Source: Cacajao melanocephalus (lineage: Eukaryota; Chordata; Mammalia; Primates; Pitheciidae). From it: DNA of 64,000 bases. The stretch spans positions 1 to 64,000 of the forward strand of contig CAUYLG010070704.1 in assembly GCA_963573385.1 (NCBI GenBank), read 5' to 3'. The notes beneath the pieces were generated by a model. The model did no database searches. It was not told the origin of the DNA and was given only the letters and a program-made list of their open reading frames with translations. Position numbers and translations under genes: made by a program. Below are positions 1-12,290 of this stretch, piece after piece (position 1 is the first letter of the stretch; every line of letters starts with the position of its first letter).

Positions 1-1010
1 GAGTGAACCAGCAACCAACAGAATGGGAAAAAATTTTGCAATTTACCCATCTTACAAAGGACTTATATCCAAAATCTACAAAGAACTAAAACAGATTTAA
101 AAAAAAAAAAAAAAAAACAAAGAAACCCATTCACAAGCGGGCAAAGAATATGAACAGACACTTAGCAAAAGAAGACATATATGAGGCCAACAAACATATG
201 AAAAAATGCTCATCATCACTGGTCATTAGAGAAATGCAAATCAAAACTACATAGAGATACCACGTGATGCCAGTTAGAATGGCGATCATTAAAAAATCTG
301 GAGACAACAGATGCTGGAGAGGATGTGGAGAAATAGGAACACTTTTACACTGTTCAGGCCAATACCCATGATTAGTGTAAATTAGTTCAACCATTGTGGA
401 AAACAGTCTGGCAATTCCTCAAGAACCTAGAAATAGAAATTCCATTTGACCCAGCAATCGCATTACTGGGTATATATCCAAAGGTTTATAAATCATTCTA
501 TTATAAGGACGCATGCACACATATGTTCATTGTAGCACTGTTTACAATAGCAAAGACTTGGAACCAACCCAAATGGCCATCGATGATAGACCGGACAGGC
601 AAAACGTGGCACATTACACCGCGGAATACTATGCAGCCATAAGAAATGTTGGTTCATGTCCTTTACAGGGACATGGATGAACCTAGAAACCATCATTCTC
701 AGCGAACTGATACAGGAACAGAGAATCAAGCACTGTATGTTCTCACTCATAAGTGGATGTTTAACAAAGAGAACACATGGACACAGGGAGGGGAGCATTA
801 TACACTGAGGTCTGTAGGGGGGTATTAGGGGAGGGACAGTTGGGGGTAGGGAGTAGGGGAGGATAACATGGGGAGAAATGCCAGATATAGGTGATGGGAA
901 TGGAGGCAGCAAACCACACTGCCATTTATGTACCTATGCAACAATCGCACATGTTCTTTACATGTACCCCAGAACCTAAAATGCAATTATATATATATAA
1001 AATAAATTTT
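1..1010 (+). mobile_element. L1 3' end (L1PB-like), ORF2 C-terminal part and 3' UTR
   Basis: The sequence follows the L1 ORF2 tail (ATGGAATACTATGCAGCCAT-type motif, here CGCGGAATACTATGCAGCC, then GGGACATGGATGAACC) and the 3' UTR with ACATGTACCCCAGAACCTAA and a TA-rich tail. The element continues left of the window. The frame is broken by stops and an A-run at 99-117, so it is inactive. Its 3' UTR resembles those at 33843 and 50555. Confidence 0.92.
99..117 (+). repeat. Poly(A) run inside L1 ORF2
   Basis: A run of 19 A expands an A-rich ORF2 stretch; it is a mononucleotide microsatellite. Confidence 0.9.
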
Positions 1011-1235
1011 TAAAATAGGACAAATGTTAAAAGTGAATTCCAAATTCAGCTACTATTAGGATTTTAATGTTACCCACTCTGGTTATTTAGAAGTAATTTA
1101 AAATATATACTTAAAATAAAGACATCCATATTATGTTGCATCAGTAAATATTTTAAGTATTAAAAAAAAGAAACATGTTAAGCCTTGTAAGAAATCCCAT
1201 GTTTTTGGAAAAGTTCTGATTATATGAATAATGCA

Positions 1236-1390
1236 AATACTTTATTCTCACAACAATCCTATGAAGGATAATAATATCTCTACTTTATAGGACAGGGGCC
1301 CAGGCACAGAGAAGGAACCAGCTTGCCCAAGATTGTATCAGAAACAGCTTTTGGATGTAGGGGCTACTGATCCTAGAGCAGCACATATGT
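1236..1390 (-). mobile_element. MIR SINE fragment
   Basis: CTCACAACAATCCTATGAAG, GGCCCAGGCACAGAGAAGG and CTTGCCCAAGATTGTATC follow the antisense MIR core. Confidence 0.75.
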
Positions 1391-1790
1391 AACTAAAATT
1401 ATGGGCTTTGTGGTTCTGTGGTTCGGTGGGCAAGTTCAGCTGGAAACGGAAAAATGTTACAGGAAAATTAAGGGGATTGCAAATTGTGTCCAAAGAATGT
1501 CAACAACTTGCTTTTTGTTCCATTGTTATGGTGACAACCCTGACATTTAAAGTCTGTGAATTATAAGCCTAATGAGGCACCAAGGAAGCACAAAACCCAT
1601 GAAACTCAACAAGGCACTCTCAGCATAAGGAAATGACACATCGGAGTTGAATCTGCAATGTGTCAACGCAAACTAAAGTTGTAGGAATTTTGAAGGCTCT
1701 TGTCATGAGCCAAAAGATGGTGCACATCTGAATTAAGACAGAGTCAGAACAGCAGATACTTTCTAAATACTCTGAATGTTTCTAATCATT

Positions 1791-1840
1791 TGCCATAACT
1801 TTCAACGGCAAAACTGCAACTGCTTTTTGCACCGACCTAA
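1791..1840 (+). mobile_element. MADE1 mariner MITE, right half
   Basis: GCAACTGCTTTTTGCACCGACCTAA, split here as GCAACTGCTTTTTGCACC then GACCTAA, is the MADE1 terminal repeat, followed by TA. The left terminal repeat is missing or too diverged to see. Confidence 0.75.
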
Positions 1841-1841
1841 T

Positions 1842-2900
1842 ACTTCTACCATACCCAAACGTAGCAGCTGAGGGCTGCATCCGAATGGAGGCAGTCCCAA
1901 GCATGAGGCCTGTTCCAAAGTGAGTGTTCAGTAAAGGCAATGGCCATACTATCTTCTTCTCTTGCTGCTCGTATTACGACCATTATGAAACCATCTTGCT
2001 AGACAACCCACAGGGCATAGATGAGACCCATTTGTAATTAGCACCCATTTTATATTCAGTAATAAATGGATTCAAGTGTTTGAAAAATAAACATTCTTAG
2101 GTTTAAATATTCAGTGAAAGCATGAGAACATTAATAAATAACACGAACTTGTTAATGCTGTGGTGCTAAGCACTGTATACTTAAAATGAGGATAGGATGT
2201 TTTAATCCTAACATTTGGACCTCACTTTTATATATATTTCAAAGCAATAAAATGAGTCACTTTTTTCAACATGTTTCATCCAATATTTCTCACAGTAAAC
2301 TTTATCAAGTAAAATTAAGTCATTGATCAGTTTCCTACATAGCATAGACAATTTTAAATTAAAAAAATCAATTTTACTTTGCTGGAATTATCTTCATCAG
2401 GGTTAATTGTGCTGTATATACAATTTATATCAACTATTTGGTTCATTGGTTGTTTTTTGCCGTGTCGAATTTTACCAGTGGGAACTCCTGACTTGTGGAT
2501 TTTTCTTCGGCTTATCTCACAACGTCAAAAATGTCCACTTTTGACGTTGGATATTTTTGACCAGAAGTTTTTATATTTGCATTGATTTCTAGTCAATAAT
2601 AAAATCTCTTCCATGTAGTTTTGGCCATAGTAATTTTATTTTGTTCTCATTCTTTCTGCCAAGTCTAATTTTTCATAGGATATTTTTGTGGTTTTTCATG
2701 ATGCCAGCAATATTTAATCTTTTAGCCAATTTCCTGTCTTCAATAAATTTTACTGTGCCCAGTTTTTGCCATTGCCTGTTTTATTTTGTGTGCATTATTC
2801 TTAGCAGCAATATTATGAATTGAATTCAAGACTGGTGGTGTGCGCTTATTTCTTGGAGCAAATACTATTGGTAAGGTAAAGACACAAAACTTTAGCATGG
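1842..2900. other. Intronic sequence without an assigned feature
   Basis: AT-rich, with no open frame of note and no repeat I can assign. It contains one perfect hairpin at 2521-2548, listed separately. Confidence 0.5.
2521..2548. other. Perfect hairpin, 10-bp stem and 8-base loop
   Basis: AACGTCAAAA at 2521-2530 is exactly complementary to TTTTGACGTT at 2539-2548, with ATGTCCAC between. Each arm carries one CpG and a TGACGTT half-site resembling a CRE/ATF motif. Function is unknown. Confidence 0.7.
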
Positions 2901-3109
2901 TTTAAATGTCAAGGTCAAATCAGCAATGTCAAAATATCTTGCTTTGAAATTATAAGTTAAGCTTCCAAGACCTTGAGAAATGGGGAATCCAATTTGGACT
3001 TGACAAATATAGGGATTCAGCTTGACTCAACCCTTGATAAAGGATTTGGGACAAAAACAGCTCCCCTGTGTTTTAATAAGCATTTTACAACCACCATTAT
3101 TTCATTTAC

Positions 3110-3245
3110 AGCCATCACCATCTCACTGAGTCTTAATTATAGCTCCAGTGGAAGGAATTATACCATTTTACAGATTGGAAAACTAAGTCTCAGAGTACTT
3201 AACCCAAGATCACACAGCTTATAAATGGTGGCTCTGCAATTTAAA
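3110..3245 (-). mobile_element. MIR SINE fragment
   Basis: CCATTTTACAGATTGGAAAA and CCCAAGATCACACAGCTTAT match the antisense MIR core. Confidence 0.75.
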
Positions 3246-3900
3246 TACTACATTCCCTAGATAACAACACTCTACATTGTCTAGGCTTAATATTTTTCTG
3301 AGTTTGCTTGGAGAAATGTTTAGACTGTTTTGTAGTCTCAAGACTATGTCTGAGAAAACCTCTCTCTTATTTTTGCCTTAAACCTGTAGTGAACTTGAAA
3401 ATACCAGCAGCCTGGTATCTGAGATTGGTATTTCACTAACCATTTTGCACTTAGGCCACCATCTTTTCATCATGGGGACATGCAAAGGCCCTGGTGCCTT
3501 GCTTTATTCTCAGTTGGAGCAGCCAGACACCTGCCTTAGACGTAGAAGGCTGTGCTGATTTGAGACCAATAGGTTGAACTTTCCCGGCAAAGGATGTGAG
3601 CTTGGACTAACAAAGCATTTCATAACGCCATTCAGAACACTTCTGAATTAATAGGTATTCTAAAGAATAAATTAAGCGTTCTGTGTTTACTTTGGCAAAG
3701 TGCCAAATATAGTGACTATCCCCCTGTTGAGAGCCTCAAGGTGTCTTAGCATATTGAGATCTCTGAGAAGTTCTGCAAGCAAGAAAATAGCATTTCCCAA
3801 ATACATGTACTTGACTATACAACCCATAGTGATGTGGTTGCTTATCTCCCTAACATTTATTTCTCCACTTCTTCTTGTTACAGAACTTGTATTTTGTTTA
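3246..3900. other. Intronic sequence without an assigned feature
   Basis: No repeat or exon recognised. A 70-codon frame and its antisense shadow at 3687-3912 look like chance. Confidence 0.5.
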
Positions 3901-4144
3901 AGGCACAAATAAAATTGCCAAATGATTCTGTGTCAGCTTCCTTTGCAGCTAAGCAAAGCTGTGTGGTGACACAGTCCTGGCCTATGAGAGATAAATAGTA
4001 GACTTCTGGTGGTTTTTGATAAGACTTCCTTATTCCAAAGAGGGCACATATCATATGGCTGGCTGGCTCACTCTTTCTGCATTCTCCCAGTCTTGCTGAC
4101 ACAATAGGTGGACATGTATCAGTCATCCTCCAAACCATGAGGGG

Positions 4145-4497
4145 TGATATGGTTTGACTGTATCTCCACCCAAATCTCAACTTGAATTATATCTCTCAGA
4201 ATTCCCATGTGTTGTGGGAGGGACCCAGGAGAAATAATTGAATCATAGAGGCAGGTCTTTCCTGTGCTATTCTCATGATAGTGAATGAGTCTCACAACAT
4301 CTGATGGGTTTATCTGGGGTTTCTGCTTTTGCTTCTTCCTCATTTTCTCTTGCCGCCACCATGTAAGAAGTGCCTTTTGCCTCCCGCCATGATTCTAAGG
4401 CCTCCCCAGCCACGTGGAACTGTAAGTCCAATTAAGCCTCTTTTTCTTCCCAGCCTCGGGTATGTCTTTATCAACAGCATGAAAACAGACGAATACA
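4145..4497 (+). mobile_element. MST/THE1-type MaLR solo LTR
   Basis: It opens TGATATGGTTTGACTGTATC and closes near GCATGAAAACAGACGAATAC. CATGTGTTGTGGGAGGGACC and CCTCCCCAGCCACGTGGAAC are diagnostic. It is 353 bp and flanked by a perfect 5-bp duplication AGGGG (4140-4144, 4498-4502), as expected of an ERV-L/MaLR LTR. No internal region is left. Confidence 0.9.
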
Positions 4498-4662
4498 AGG
4501 GGAAAACTATGAGGATTAAAGCCAGACAATTAAGGATGCTGAGATGAAGTAGAGTAATAACCTGAATTTCTCATAGCACAGTTGAACAGCAGCTGAACCA
4601 ACCCCAGCATTACCTATACTGGGACTTCTTGTTAAGCAAGAAAAACACCTCTACTTAATTAA

Positions 4663-4969
<307 letters not shown>

Positions 4970-5035
4970 TTAAGCTATTTTAAATTAGGTGTGTTACATA
5001 CTTGCAGCCAAATGCATCTCTAACTGACACACACT

Positions 5036-5955
5036 CCATGATTGAGTAAATAAGTACATTTTGCCCCATAATCTTGAAAGTACAAAGGACAACTACTTTC
5101 TAAAGGCAGGTGATGGGTTCTCCTCCACAAAGGTGCTCTGACAATAGGAGGTAACACAATAATTCAGCTGCCAAGGGCACCTAAACCTCAAAGGGAAGGT
5201 GAGTACTTCCGGATAGAAACGAAAGTAAAAGAGGACAGAAGAGACAAATAAAAACTGACATTCCACGTCAAAACAAACTTTTTCCATGTCATCGATCCTT
5301 CCCTTGACTACCCCTTGCTAAATTTGCCCCAGTCACACTCCTTTTCCTCAGCTAATAATGCAATCAATTGGTTCCAATCTTTTGTTTACATGATCATCAG
5401 TTCAAAGCCAAAGATAAGCAATATATTGTGTGTGAGAAACGCTACCTATGGAATCCAAATTGACTTCTTAAAATTGGTTTTTGCCATTTTAGGATTTTAG
5501 GACTGCCTCTTCTGGCAGTTGGTACAGCCACGAAGTATAATAAAAATTATGATGGGTCCACAGCAGCTTTCTAAACTCACTGTAAATGTCTGGTCTCTAA
5601 AGAGCTGCAATTGGTAAAGGGTTATTAATGAGATAGTGAGACTTACCTGGAGCCATCTTTCTTGATGATTTAATGTTGACAACTCAACCTAATAAAACGT
5701 AACTTGGGATAGGCAAATGAGTGTTATAATAGCCTGATGCCCTTCATTATATTTAGTTTTCTGACCAGATGATTAATATTAGGCATGTTAAACAACTAGA
5801 GAGCTGCTAAGATTAAGAAAGTTCTAAGCATCGAGGAGTGGAAGTCTCATCCATTTATAGCTAGAGGCTCATATTGAAAAGACACTTCCAACTATAGTTC
5901 TATCGAGTTTCTCTGCGAGTTGGCATCTTTTCCAATACAAATTCAGTATTTCACG
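5036..5955. other. Intronic sequence without an assigned feature
   Basis: No recognised repeat. Frames of about 60 codons on both strands lack domain similarity or splice context. Confidence 0.5.
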
Positions 5956-5959
5956 TTAT

Positions 5960-6115
5960 TGGAAGGCAGCATAGAGTAGTAGAGAAAACAACAGAATTTC
6001 AGTGGGGCTGATGTGTTTTGGGTTCTGTTACTCACTAGCTCTGTGATACTGGGCATGTCAGTAATCTCTCCAAATCTCAATTTCCATATGCATAACGTGG
6101 GGGCAAGGATTTTGT
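5960..6115 (+). mobile_element. MIR SINE fragment
   Basis: AAGGCAGCATAGAGTAGTAG, TTACTCACTAGCTCTGTGAT and a degraded CTCAATTTCC-type segment follow the sense MIR order. Confidence 0.75.
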
Positions 6116-6902
6116 TCCTCCTCCAGTGAACACATGGGACTATACAGATTGGAATTATGTTCTCTTGTTTTGCCTTCTTTATAGCTCTCCCATTCTTATT
6201 GTCTTCTCTTTCAAATTTCATCACAGCCTTGTTTATACTGTACAGTATGGAGTTATGTAAATTGTCCTAATGCTTTACTGAAACAGGTGGACATATAGTG
6301 ACTACACATAAAAACACCAGTTGGGCTTTTCTCCCAAGAGTATTTTGAGAATCAAGTAAGATGCTGTATTTAAAACCAAGTATCCTATACAACACATGAT
6401 TAGTATTACTTTTGTCATGGGAGAGTCTGAATCCTTATCAATGTCCAATTACTTTACATTTAGTGAAGATATTTAGAGAACATGAAAGAGTATCAGCTTC
6501 TTTTGTGGTTCTGAATCGTTCTGATTCATGATCAAGTTAAATTGCTCTCAAAGTTACCACTTATTTCCCTATTAAAAAAATTCTTACTAGAAAAGTCTCT
6601 TGAAAGGGAAGACACCATTTAAAACATGCTGTCTGGGAATAGACATAAAACATTTTTCCCTTTGCATGCCTTGAAAAACAAATGTGTGAATTCATTGTTG
6701 CTGTTAAAACAGCAGCACCAAATGCTTTGCTAATTAATATCGACTCTGTGGTTGAGAAACTTTTTCTTATTTTTTCCACATAGGTTGTCCTTATACCAAA
6801 TCTCTTGATTCTGTACTTACTTCTACAACCTAACCTTAGAGCTGAAATTTCCTCTTTGTGGCTTTCGTCCATTGTTTCAGTTTAGTGAGATCTTTCTGGT
6901 GG
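6115..6902. other. Intronic sequence without an assigned feature
   Basis: Nothing recognised. A 103-codon antisense frame at 6561-6872 has no family resemblance. Confidence 0.5.
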
Positions 6903-7204
6903 TTTTTGTTGTTGTTCTTGAGACAGAGTCTTGCCTTGTCACCCAGGCTGGAGTGCAGTGGCACAATCATTTCAGCTCACTGCAACCTCCGCGTCCTGGG
7001 TTCAAGTGATTCTCCTATTCTCCTGCCTCAGCCTCCCAAATAGCTGGGATTACAGGCACCCACCACCATACCTTACTAATGTTTTTTTTTTTTTTTTGTA
7101 TTTTTAGTAGATATAGAGTTTCACCATATTGGCCAGGTTGGTCTCAAACTCCTGACCTCAAGTGATCCACCTGCCTCAGCCTCCCAAAATGTTGGGATTC
7201 CAGG
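6903..7204 (-). mobile_element. Alu, minus strand, 5'-truncated
   Basis: Reverse Alu body with an expanded T-run at 7081-7098 in the central A-rich linker. It stops at GGGATTCCAGGT, so the first ~20 bases of the left arm are missing. Confidence 0.92.
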
Positions 7205-7233
7205 TGGGGATTCCAGATTCTTTCTGAATCTGT

Positions 7234-7371
7234 AACATGTTCATCTCCTGTACTAGCTTGTTTGGAGAATTGATGCTGGAATGAATTAAGACTTCTGGGG
7301 CTGTTGGGATGGAATGAATACATTTTGCATGTGAGAAAGACATAAATTTGTGGGGAGACGGCAGAGTAGAA
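7234..7371 (+). mobile_element. MLT1/MaLR internal-region remnant
   Basis: TTAAGACTTCTGGGGCTGTT and TTGCATGTGAGAAAGACATA are typical of the end of MaLR internal sequence and lead straight into the LTR at 7372. Confidence 0.7.
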
Positions 7372-7759
7372 TGCTATAAGCTGAACTTTTGTGTCCCCCT
7401 CCAAATTAATATGTTGAAGCCCCAAACCCCAATGTGATAACATTTGGAGATTGGGCCTTTAAGAGGTAATAAGGTTTAGATAAAATGACGAGGTGATGAG
7501 GATAAAACCCAACAGTGGGATTAGTACCCTTCTAAGCATATGACCCTTGCATGCGCTCTTGCTCTCTTTCTCTCTCTCTACTGTGTGAGTTTACAATGAA
7601 AAGGCAGCTGTCTGTGAACCAAGAGGATGGCGCTCACAAAAATCCTACCCTGCTGGTACCTGACCTCAAACTCTGGGGTCTCCAGAACTGTGAGAAATAA
7701 ATGTTTGTTTTTCATACTACTCAGTCCCTGGTATTGTTATAGCAGCCCAAACTAAGAGA
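7372..7759 (+). mobile_element. MLT1A-like LTR (3' LTR of the MaLR remnant)
   Basis: AATTAATATGTTGAAGCCCC, TTTGGAGATTGGGCCTTTAA, CCAGAACTGTGAGAAATAAA (polyadenylation signal region) and GTTATAGCAGCCCAAACTAA match the MLT1 LTR in order. Confidence 0.9.
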
Positions 7760-8285
7760 GAAATTGGTATTCTCTGAAACGGTACACTCTGTGTATTTAA
7801 AAGCAAGCTTATAACCCTTTTCTCTAAACTCTGGAAACATGATCTTTGGTGTAGGTTGGATGACCCTGCTCTAACACCCCTATTAGCAAAGCTGTGATCC
7901 TGTGTTCAATGCCTGTCTTTACCCGTATATTAGTAGGGCTCTGAAATGCAGACCGTGTCTATCCCATTCACAAGTATATCCCTTGGGTCTTCTACTGTGG
8001 TTGAACATAGTAGGTGCTCAATAAATAATATTTAATGGTTAGATTGATTTGAATCAAACTTTTTAAAGTTAAAAGATTCTATCTTGCCCAAAAGTCCTTA
8101 CTAATAAGGACTAAAAAATAACCCACAAATTTTCTCCCAAGATTACCATACTACTCATGTCATCATCTTCCTTGTGGGTTAGAATAAAGCCACTCCCATT
8201 GCCGTCTCTGTGTTCTGAGGGGTATACTTGTTTCTGATCAAGACTAACACACAAGCAGACTTTTCTGACATAATGGCACGAGACT
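7760..8285. other. Intronic sequence without an assigned feature
   Basis: No repeat or exon recognised, apart from a MIR-tail-like GTAGGTGCTCAATAAATAAT near 8011. Confidence 0.45.
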
Positions 8286-8289
8286 CTCA

Positions 8290-8415
8290 GCTAATATAGT
8301 AGCTGTGGACACTGGGCCGGTTGCTTAAACTCTCTGAATCTTAGTGTCCTCATCTTTAAAATGGAGCTAATAACAGTGTATTTCACATATCTATCTCAAA
8401 GATTGCATTAGATAG
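8290..8415 (+). mobile_element. MIR SINE fragment
   Basis: GGTTGCTTAAACTCTCTGAA, GTCCTCATCTTTAAAATGGA and AAGATTGCATTAGATA follow the sense MIR. Confidence 0.75.
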
Positions 8416-8419
8416 TCAC

Positions 8420-9370
8420 AGTGCATACAAAGTGTTCAGTGGAACAGTTGGCTCCCAAGAAGGTCAGGCAGATGCAGGAGGAGGCGGATAGAATGTAGTT
8501 GAAATCCCTATCCCTATTCATTGAATTGTTGAATAAATACTTTGCATGAGAGTGAGCATGAGGGAAACCAAATTTTCTCTTTATGCTTTTCATGCACAGG
8601 TGTTTAAATTTTCCTGGGTTTGAATTCCTAGCCTCAGCAAATCCAGGCCAAACAGCTGGCTGTCATTGCCAATTTGAGAATCGTGGTTGCCCTGAACCAA
8701 CTCCAAGATAGAAAAACCTGAAGAATGAGATGAAGGGCTCTTCCCCGCCATGGATGAACTGAGAGAGAAAAAACACTTTATCATCAAAGCACTCATTACT
8801 CCCTTTTGCAAAAGGCAAAACCTCCTTGACCTTCACCCATGCCACAAGATTCTGTGGGGAGCCTAATAAAATAAAGCTGATGAAGCATTTCAATTTCCTT
8901 AAAAAGGGGTGAGACAGATATATCACTTTTATTAGTCCAAATATGAAAGTACTTTTAAAAAGGATTCTAGCTTCTGAAATGTGCTACTCAACTTTATCCA
9001 GTTAACATTATCTAGTAAGCATTAGGCTGAAATTAGAAATAAACTTGCTTTTAATGATTTGTTTCCTCAGATAAATTTATATAAGGTAGATATGTAACTT
9101 CTTATTATTTCAGACACCATGGATCATCCAAATACATAATGACTTAGCTTTTTAGTAGAATATTATACAGTCATTAAAATCATGTTCTCAAAAACAACTT
9201 GGCTGACATAAAAAACCCTCATGGTATATTTCTTTATAAAAAGGAAGAAACACAGTTGCATACATGCCATTTGTTCTCAAATCTTTTATTTATACACTTA
9301 TGAGTGAAGGCAGCAAGGATAACAATAAAAACAAGAGCTACAAAAAGAGAAAACTAGCCTCTAATTTGAG
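8420..9370. other. Intronic sequence without an assigned feature
   Basis: No clear repeat. AT-rich 9110-9250 is weakly L1-like. Overlapping antisense frames at 8408-8926 are not supported as genes. Confidence 0.45.
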
Positions 9371-9374
9371 TTAA

Positions 9375-9560
9375 TTACATGCCAGAGTGTGATAGGTACT
9401 TTACATACATTGTTTCACTAAATTACTACTTGCATTTGGTGTAAGTATTGTTTCCATTTAAGTCTCATTAAAGCACATATTTCCTCTTATTACAATTATC
9501 CCATTTTATAGATGAGAAAATTTGAGCTCAGAGAAACTGTCTCTTGCTTCAGTTCCATAT
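9375..9560 (-). mobile_element. MIR SINE fragment
   Basis: GTACTTTACATACATTGTTT and CCCATTTTATAGATGAGAAA match the antisense MIR. Confidence 0.7.
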
Positions 9561-10011
9561 CCAGTATGCATCACAGCAAGGTTGATTTTGTGTCAGACAC
9601 AAAGTTATCATAACAGAGAACAATAAAAATACTATGAATAACCATCAACAGAAAGCAAGGTTCATAAATGATGATGTGTTCATACAATGGAATATTCTAA
9701 AGCCATCAAAATTGGTAGTGCAGAAGATACTACTTCTGTATAGCTGAGTAGCCCTGCTTGACCTATTCTCCTGTAGAAAACTGCTATACACTCTTGATCA
9801 CATGTAACAAACAGCTGTCTGGGGAATGTGGAGCATGAACTCTAAAGCATGAAAAGACTGGAGGGGTATGAACACTTGGGAGAAGAACATGATACTGGGT
9901 GAATTTCCCATTTTTATGACTTTCAGCCTGATAAGAGGACCAACCAGTGCCAGGTGGGAAACTGACATTCCAACTGAAAACCCACAGTCTTGGTGGCTTA
10001 CAGCAGGGGTA

Positions 10012-10352
10012 CCCAAACATCCAGGCCGTGGACCTATACTGGTCTGTGCCCTGTTAGGAACCCGGCCACACAGCGGGAGGTGTGCCTTGGGCAAGCGGGC
10101 ATTACTGCCTGAGCTCCACTGCTGTGAGATCAGAGATGGCATTAGATTCTCATAGGAGTACAAACCCAGTTGTGAACTGCGCATGTGAGGTATCTAGGTT
10201 GCACATTCCTTACGAGAATTTAACTAATGCCTGATAATGTGAGCTGGAACAGTTTCATCCCAAAACCATCATCCCCTTACCCCTGTCCCCAGTATGTGGA
10301 AAAACTGCCTTCCACGAAACTAGTCCCTGGTGCCAAGAAGGTTGGGGACAGC
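10012..10352 (+). mobile_element. MER1-type hAT-Charlie transposon (MER1B-like)
   Basis: The terminal CAGGGGTACCCAAAC pairs with GGTTGGGGACAGC at the far end. GCCCTGTTAGGAACCCGGCC, GATTCTCATAGGAGTACAAA and AACTGCGCATGTGAGGTATC are characteristic. The length of about 341 bp fits MER1B. It is non-autonomous. Confidence 0.88.
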
Positions 10353-11121
10353 TAGTTCACAGATCAGAGAACAGAGTTCATGACAACAGTAGCTACTGGA
10401 AAGTAAAGGAGGAAAACCCAGATAGGGAGCCCCAACTTCTGTGTGTGAATTCTGCCCAAAACTCTGCCAACGCCGACCCCCAAACCATGTATATGTGAGC
10501 AGTCTCCAGGTATCCCTGTTTGAGCTAACACCCATCTCAGGTCAGAGGGAGGATGCAAGTTTGATTTTAGCCAAGCTGAAAGCAAACAAAACCAATAAAT
10601 GAACAAAATCTTCCTTTGAAGAACAAAACAGAACAGAACGGTCAATAAGCATATATATGGGTAGTTAGAGTAACACAAATTACATACACAATGGGATGCC
10701 ACTACATACTCACCAGAATCGCTAAAATTAACAAAATCAGTAACAGCAAATATTTGTGAGGATGCAAAGCAGTCACTGCTCTCATACATTATTGGGAAGA
10801 GGATCAACCACTTAAGAAAAGGAAGCAGACACTTCTTATAACACTGAATATGAATCTAACCCATGACACAACCCTTTTACTGCTAGGAATCTACCCAAGA
10901 TAAAGAAAAACAGGTCTATACCCAGAATTGTGCATGAATGTTTTTACAGAAATTTTATTCATTATAATCAAAAGCTGGAACCAACTCAGATATCCATCAA
11001 TAGGAGAGTAGATAATAAACATGGTATATATAGGTGACCAGGTGACAGAATATTACCCAATCACAAAGAGAAATGAACTGCTGATGTATGAGCATGAGTG
11101 AATCTCAAAAGTCTTAACGCT

Positions 11122-11439
11122 GGTTGGGCGTGATGGCTCACACCTGTAATCCCAGCACTTAGGGAGGCTGAGGTGGGCGGATCACCTGAGGTTGAGAGTT
11201 CAAGACCAGACTAGTCAACATGGCAAAACCGCATCTCTACTAAAAACGCAAAAACTTAGCCAATGGTGTGCACCTGTAATTCCAGCTACTTGGAAGGCTA
11301 AGGCACAGAAATCACTGGAACCCAGGAGGCGGAAGTTGCAGTGAGTTGAGATCACATCACTGCACTCCAGCCTGGGTGATGGAGTAAGACTCTGTTTCAA
11401 AAAAAAAAAAAAAAAGAAAAAGAAAGAAAGAAAAAGAAA

Positions 11440-11486
<47 letters not shown>
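11122..11486 (+). mobile_element. Alu, plus strand, with long A/GAAA tail
   Basis: Alu body 11122-11400, then an A-run and (GAAA)n tail to 11486. The target duplication AAAAGTCTTAACGCT / AAAATCTTATGCT lies at 11107-11121 and 11487-11499. Confidence 0.93.
11416..11486 (+). repeat. (GAAA)n microsatellite in the Alu tail
   Basis: GAAA units grew from the Alu poly(A) tail. The apparent K/R- or S/F-rich frames here are artefacts. Confidence 0.9.
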
Positions 11487-11487
<1 letters not shown>

Positions 11488-11519
11488 AAATCTTATGCTG
11501 AGTGAAAGAAATCAAACAA

Positions 11520-11524
<5 letters not shown>

Positions 11525-11572
<48 letters not shown>

Positions 11573-11578
11573 TATATA
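11525..11578. repeat. (TA)n microsatellite with short (CA)n
   Basis: About 20 uninterrupted TA units, followed by ACACACACATATATA. Confidence 0.95.
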
Positions 11579-11767
11579 CCATAAGATTTCATTCATATAA
11601 AATTGTAGAAGCAATGAAACTTGAAACGAATCTAAGATGAGAAAAATCAGAACATTGGTGGCCTCTAGGAGGTGAGGGAGATATTGTCTGGGGATGGTCA
11701 AGAAGTAACTTTCTGAGGTGATGGTATCAGTTTCTATCTTGATAGGGATTTGGATTGCACAATTGTA

Positions 11768-11847
11768 TTCAGTTGGCACAAAATTAACTGAGCTTTTTGC
11801 CATTACTTTTAATGTTGAAAACTGCAATTACTTTTGCACCAATGTAA
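11768..11847 (+). mobile_element. MADE1 mariner MITE, full length (80 bp)
   Basis: Terminal repeats TTCAGTTGGCACAAAATTAA and GCAATTACTTTTGCACCAAT, with CTTTTTGCCATTACTTTTAA in the middle. It is exactly 80 bp with TA at 11766-11767 and 11848-11849, and has a near-complete palindrome. The MADE1 family (Hsmar1-derived) gave rise to miR-548 hairpins; expression here is not shown. Confidence 0.92.
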
Positions 11848-12062
11848 TATATGTTTGTCAAAATGTAAATGTTACACATAAGCTTTGTGGATTTCATAGT
11901 ATGTAAATTTTCCTCAAAAGAAGAAATAACCAAAAGCAAATACTAAATTCTAATTAACAAAATGTGTACAGATAAATGTAGGGGGTGGAGTATTAAATAT
12001 CTATTGCTTACTTTGAAATGCATAAAAATAAGGTGGATTGATGGAAATATAGAGGGAGGGAT

Positions 12063-12128
12063 TGTGTGTGTGTGTGTGTGTGTGTATGTGTGTGTGTGTG
12101 TGTATGTGTATGTGTGTGTGTGTGTGAG
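12063..12128 (+). repeat. (TG)n microsatellite with TATG interruptions
   Basis: Alternating GT units, interrupted by TATG three times. Confidence 0.95.
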
Positions 12129-12290
12129 ATACATACATATATATACATATAAAGCAAGTATACCAAAATGTTAAATGTAAACTGTAGACTCAAGGTTATG
12201 GGTACATGGTTGTTTAGTGTAAAATTCTTTCAACTTTACGTTTGAAAATGTTCATAATGAAATATTGGAAACAACGTGGTTCCAATTTTT

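Larger units (their letters stand above)
10556..12290 (+). mobile_element. L1M 3' region, split by an Alu and a MADE1
   Basis: A diverged ORF2 end (CTGCTAGGAATCTACCCAAG, AAAGCTGGAACCAACTCAGA) is followed by a 3' UTR ending AAATTCTTTCAACTTTACG and TTCATAATGAAATATTGG. The Alu at 11122, the (TA)n tract, the MADE1 at 11768 and the (TG)n tract lie within it. Confidence 0.82.

Noticed and set aside
7144..7443. 99-codon antisense frame
   Set aside because: It is a translation of Alu and MaLR sequence.
10364..10807. 147-codon antisense frame
   Set aside because: It runs from the MER1 end into L1M on the antisense strand and shows no family similarity.
11357..11827. 156-codon antisense frame rich in S, F, Y and I
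   Set aside because: It is a translation of the Alu tail, (GAAA)n, (TA)n and L1M sequence.
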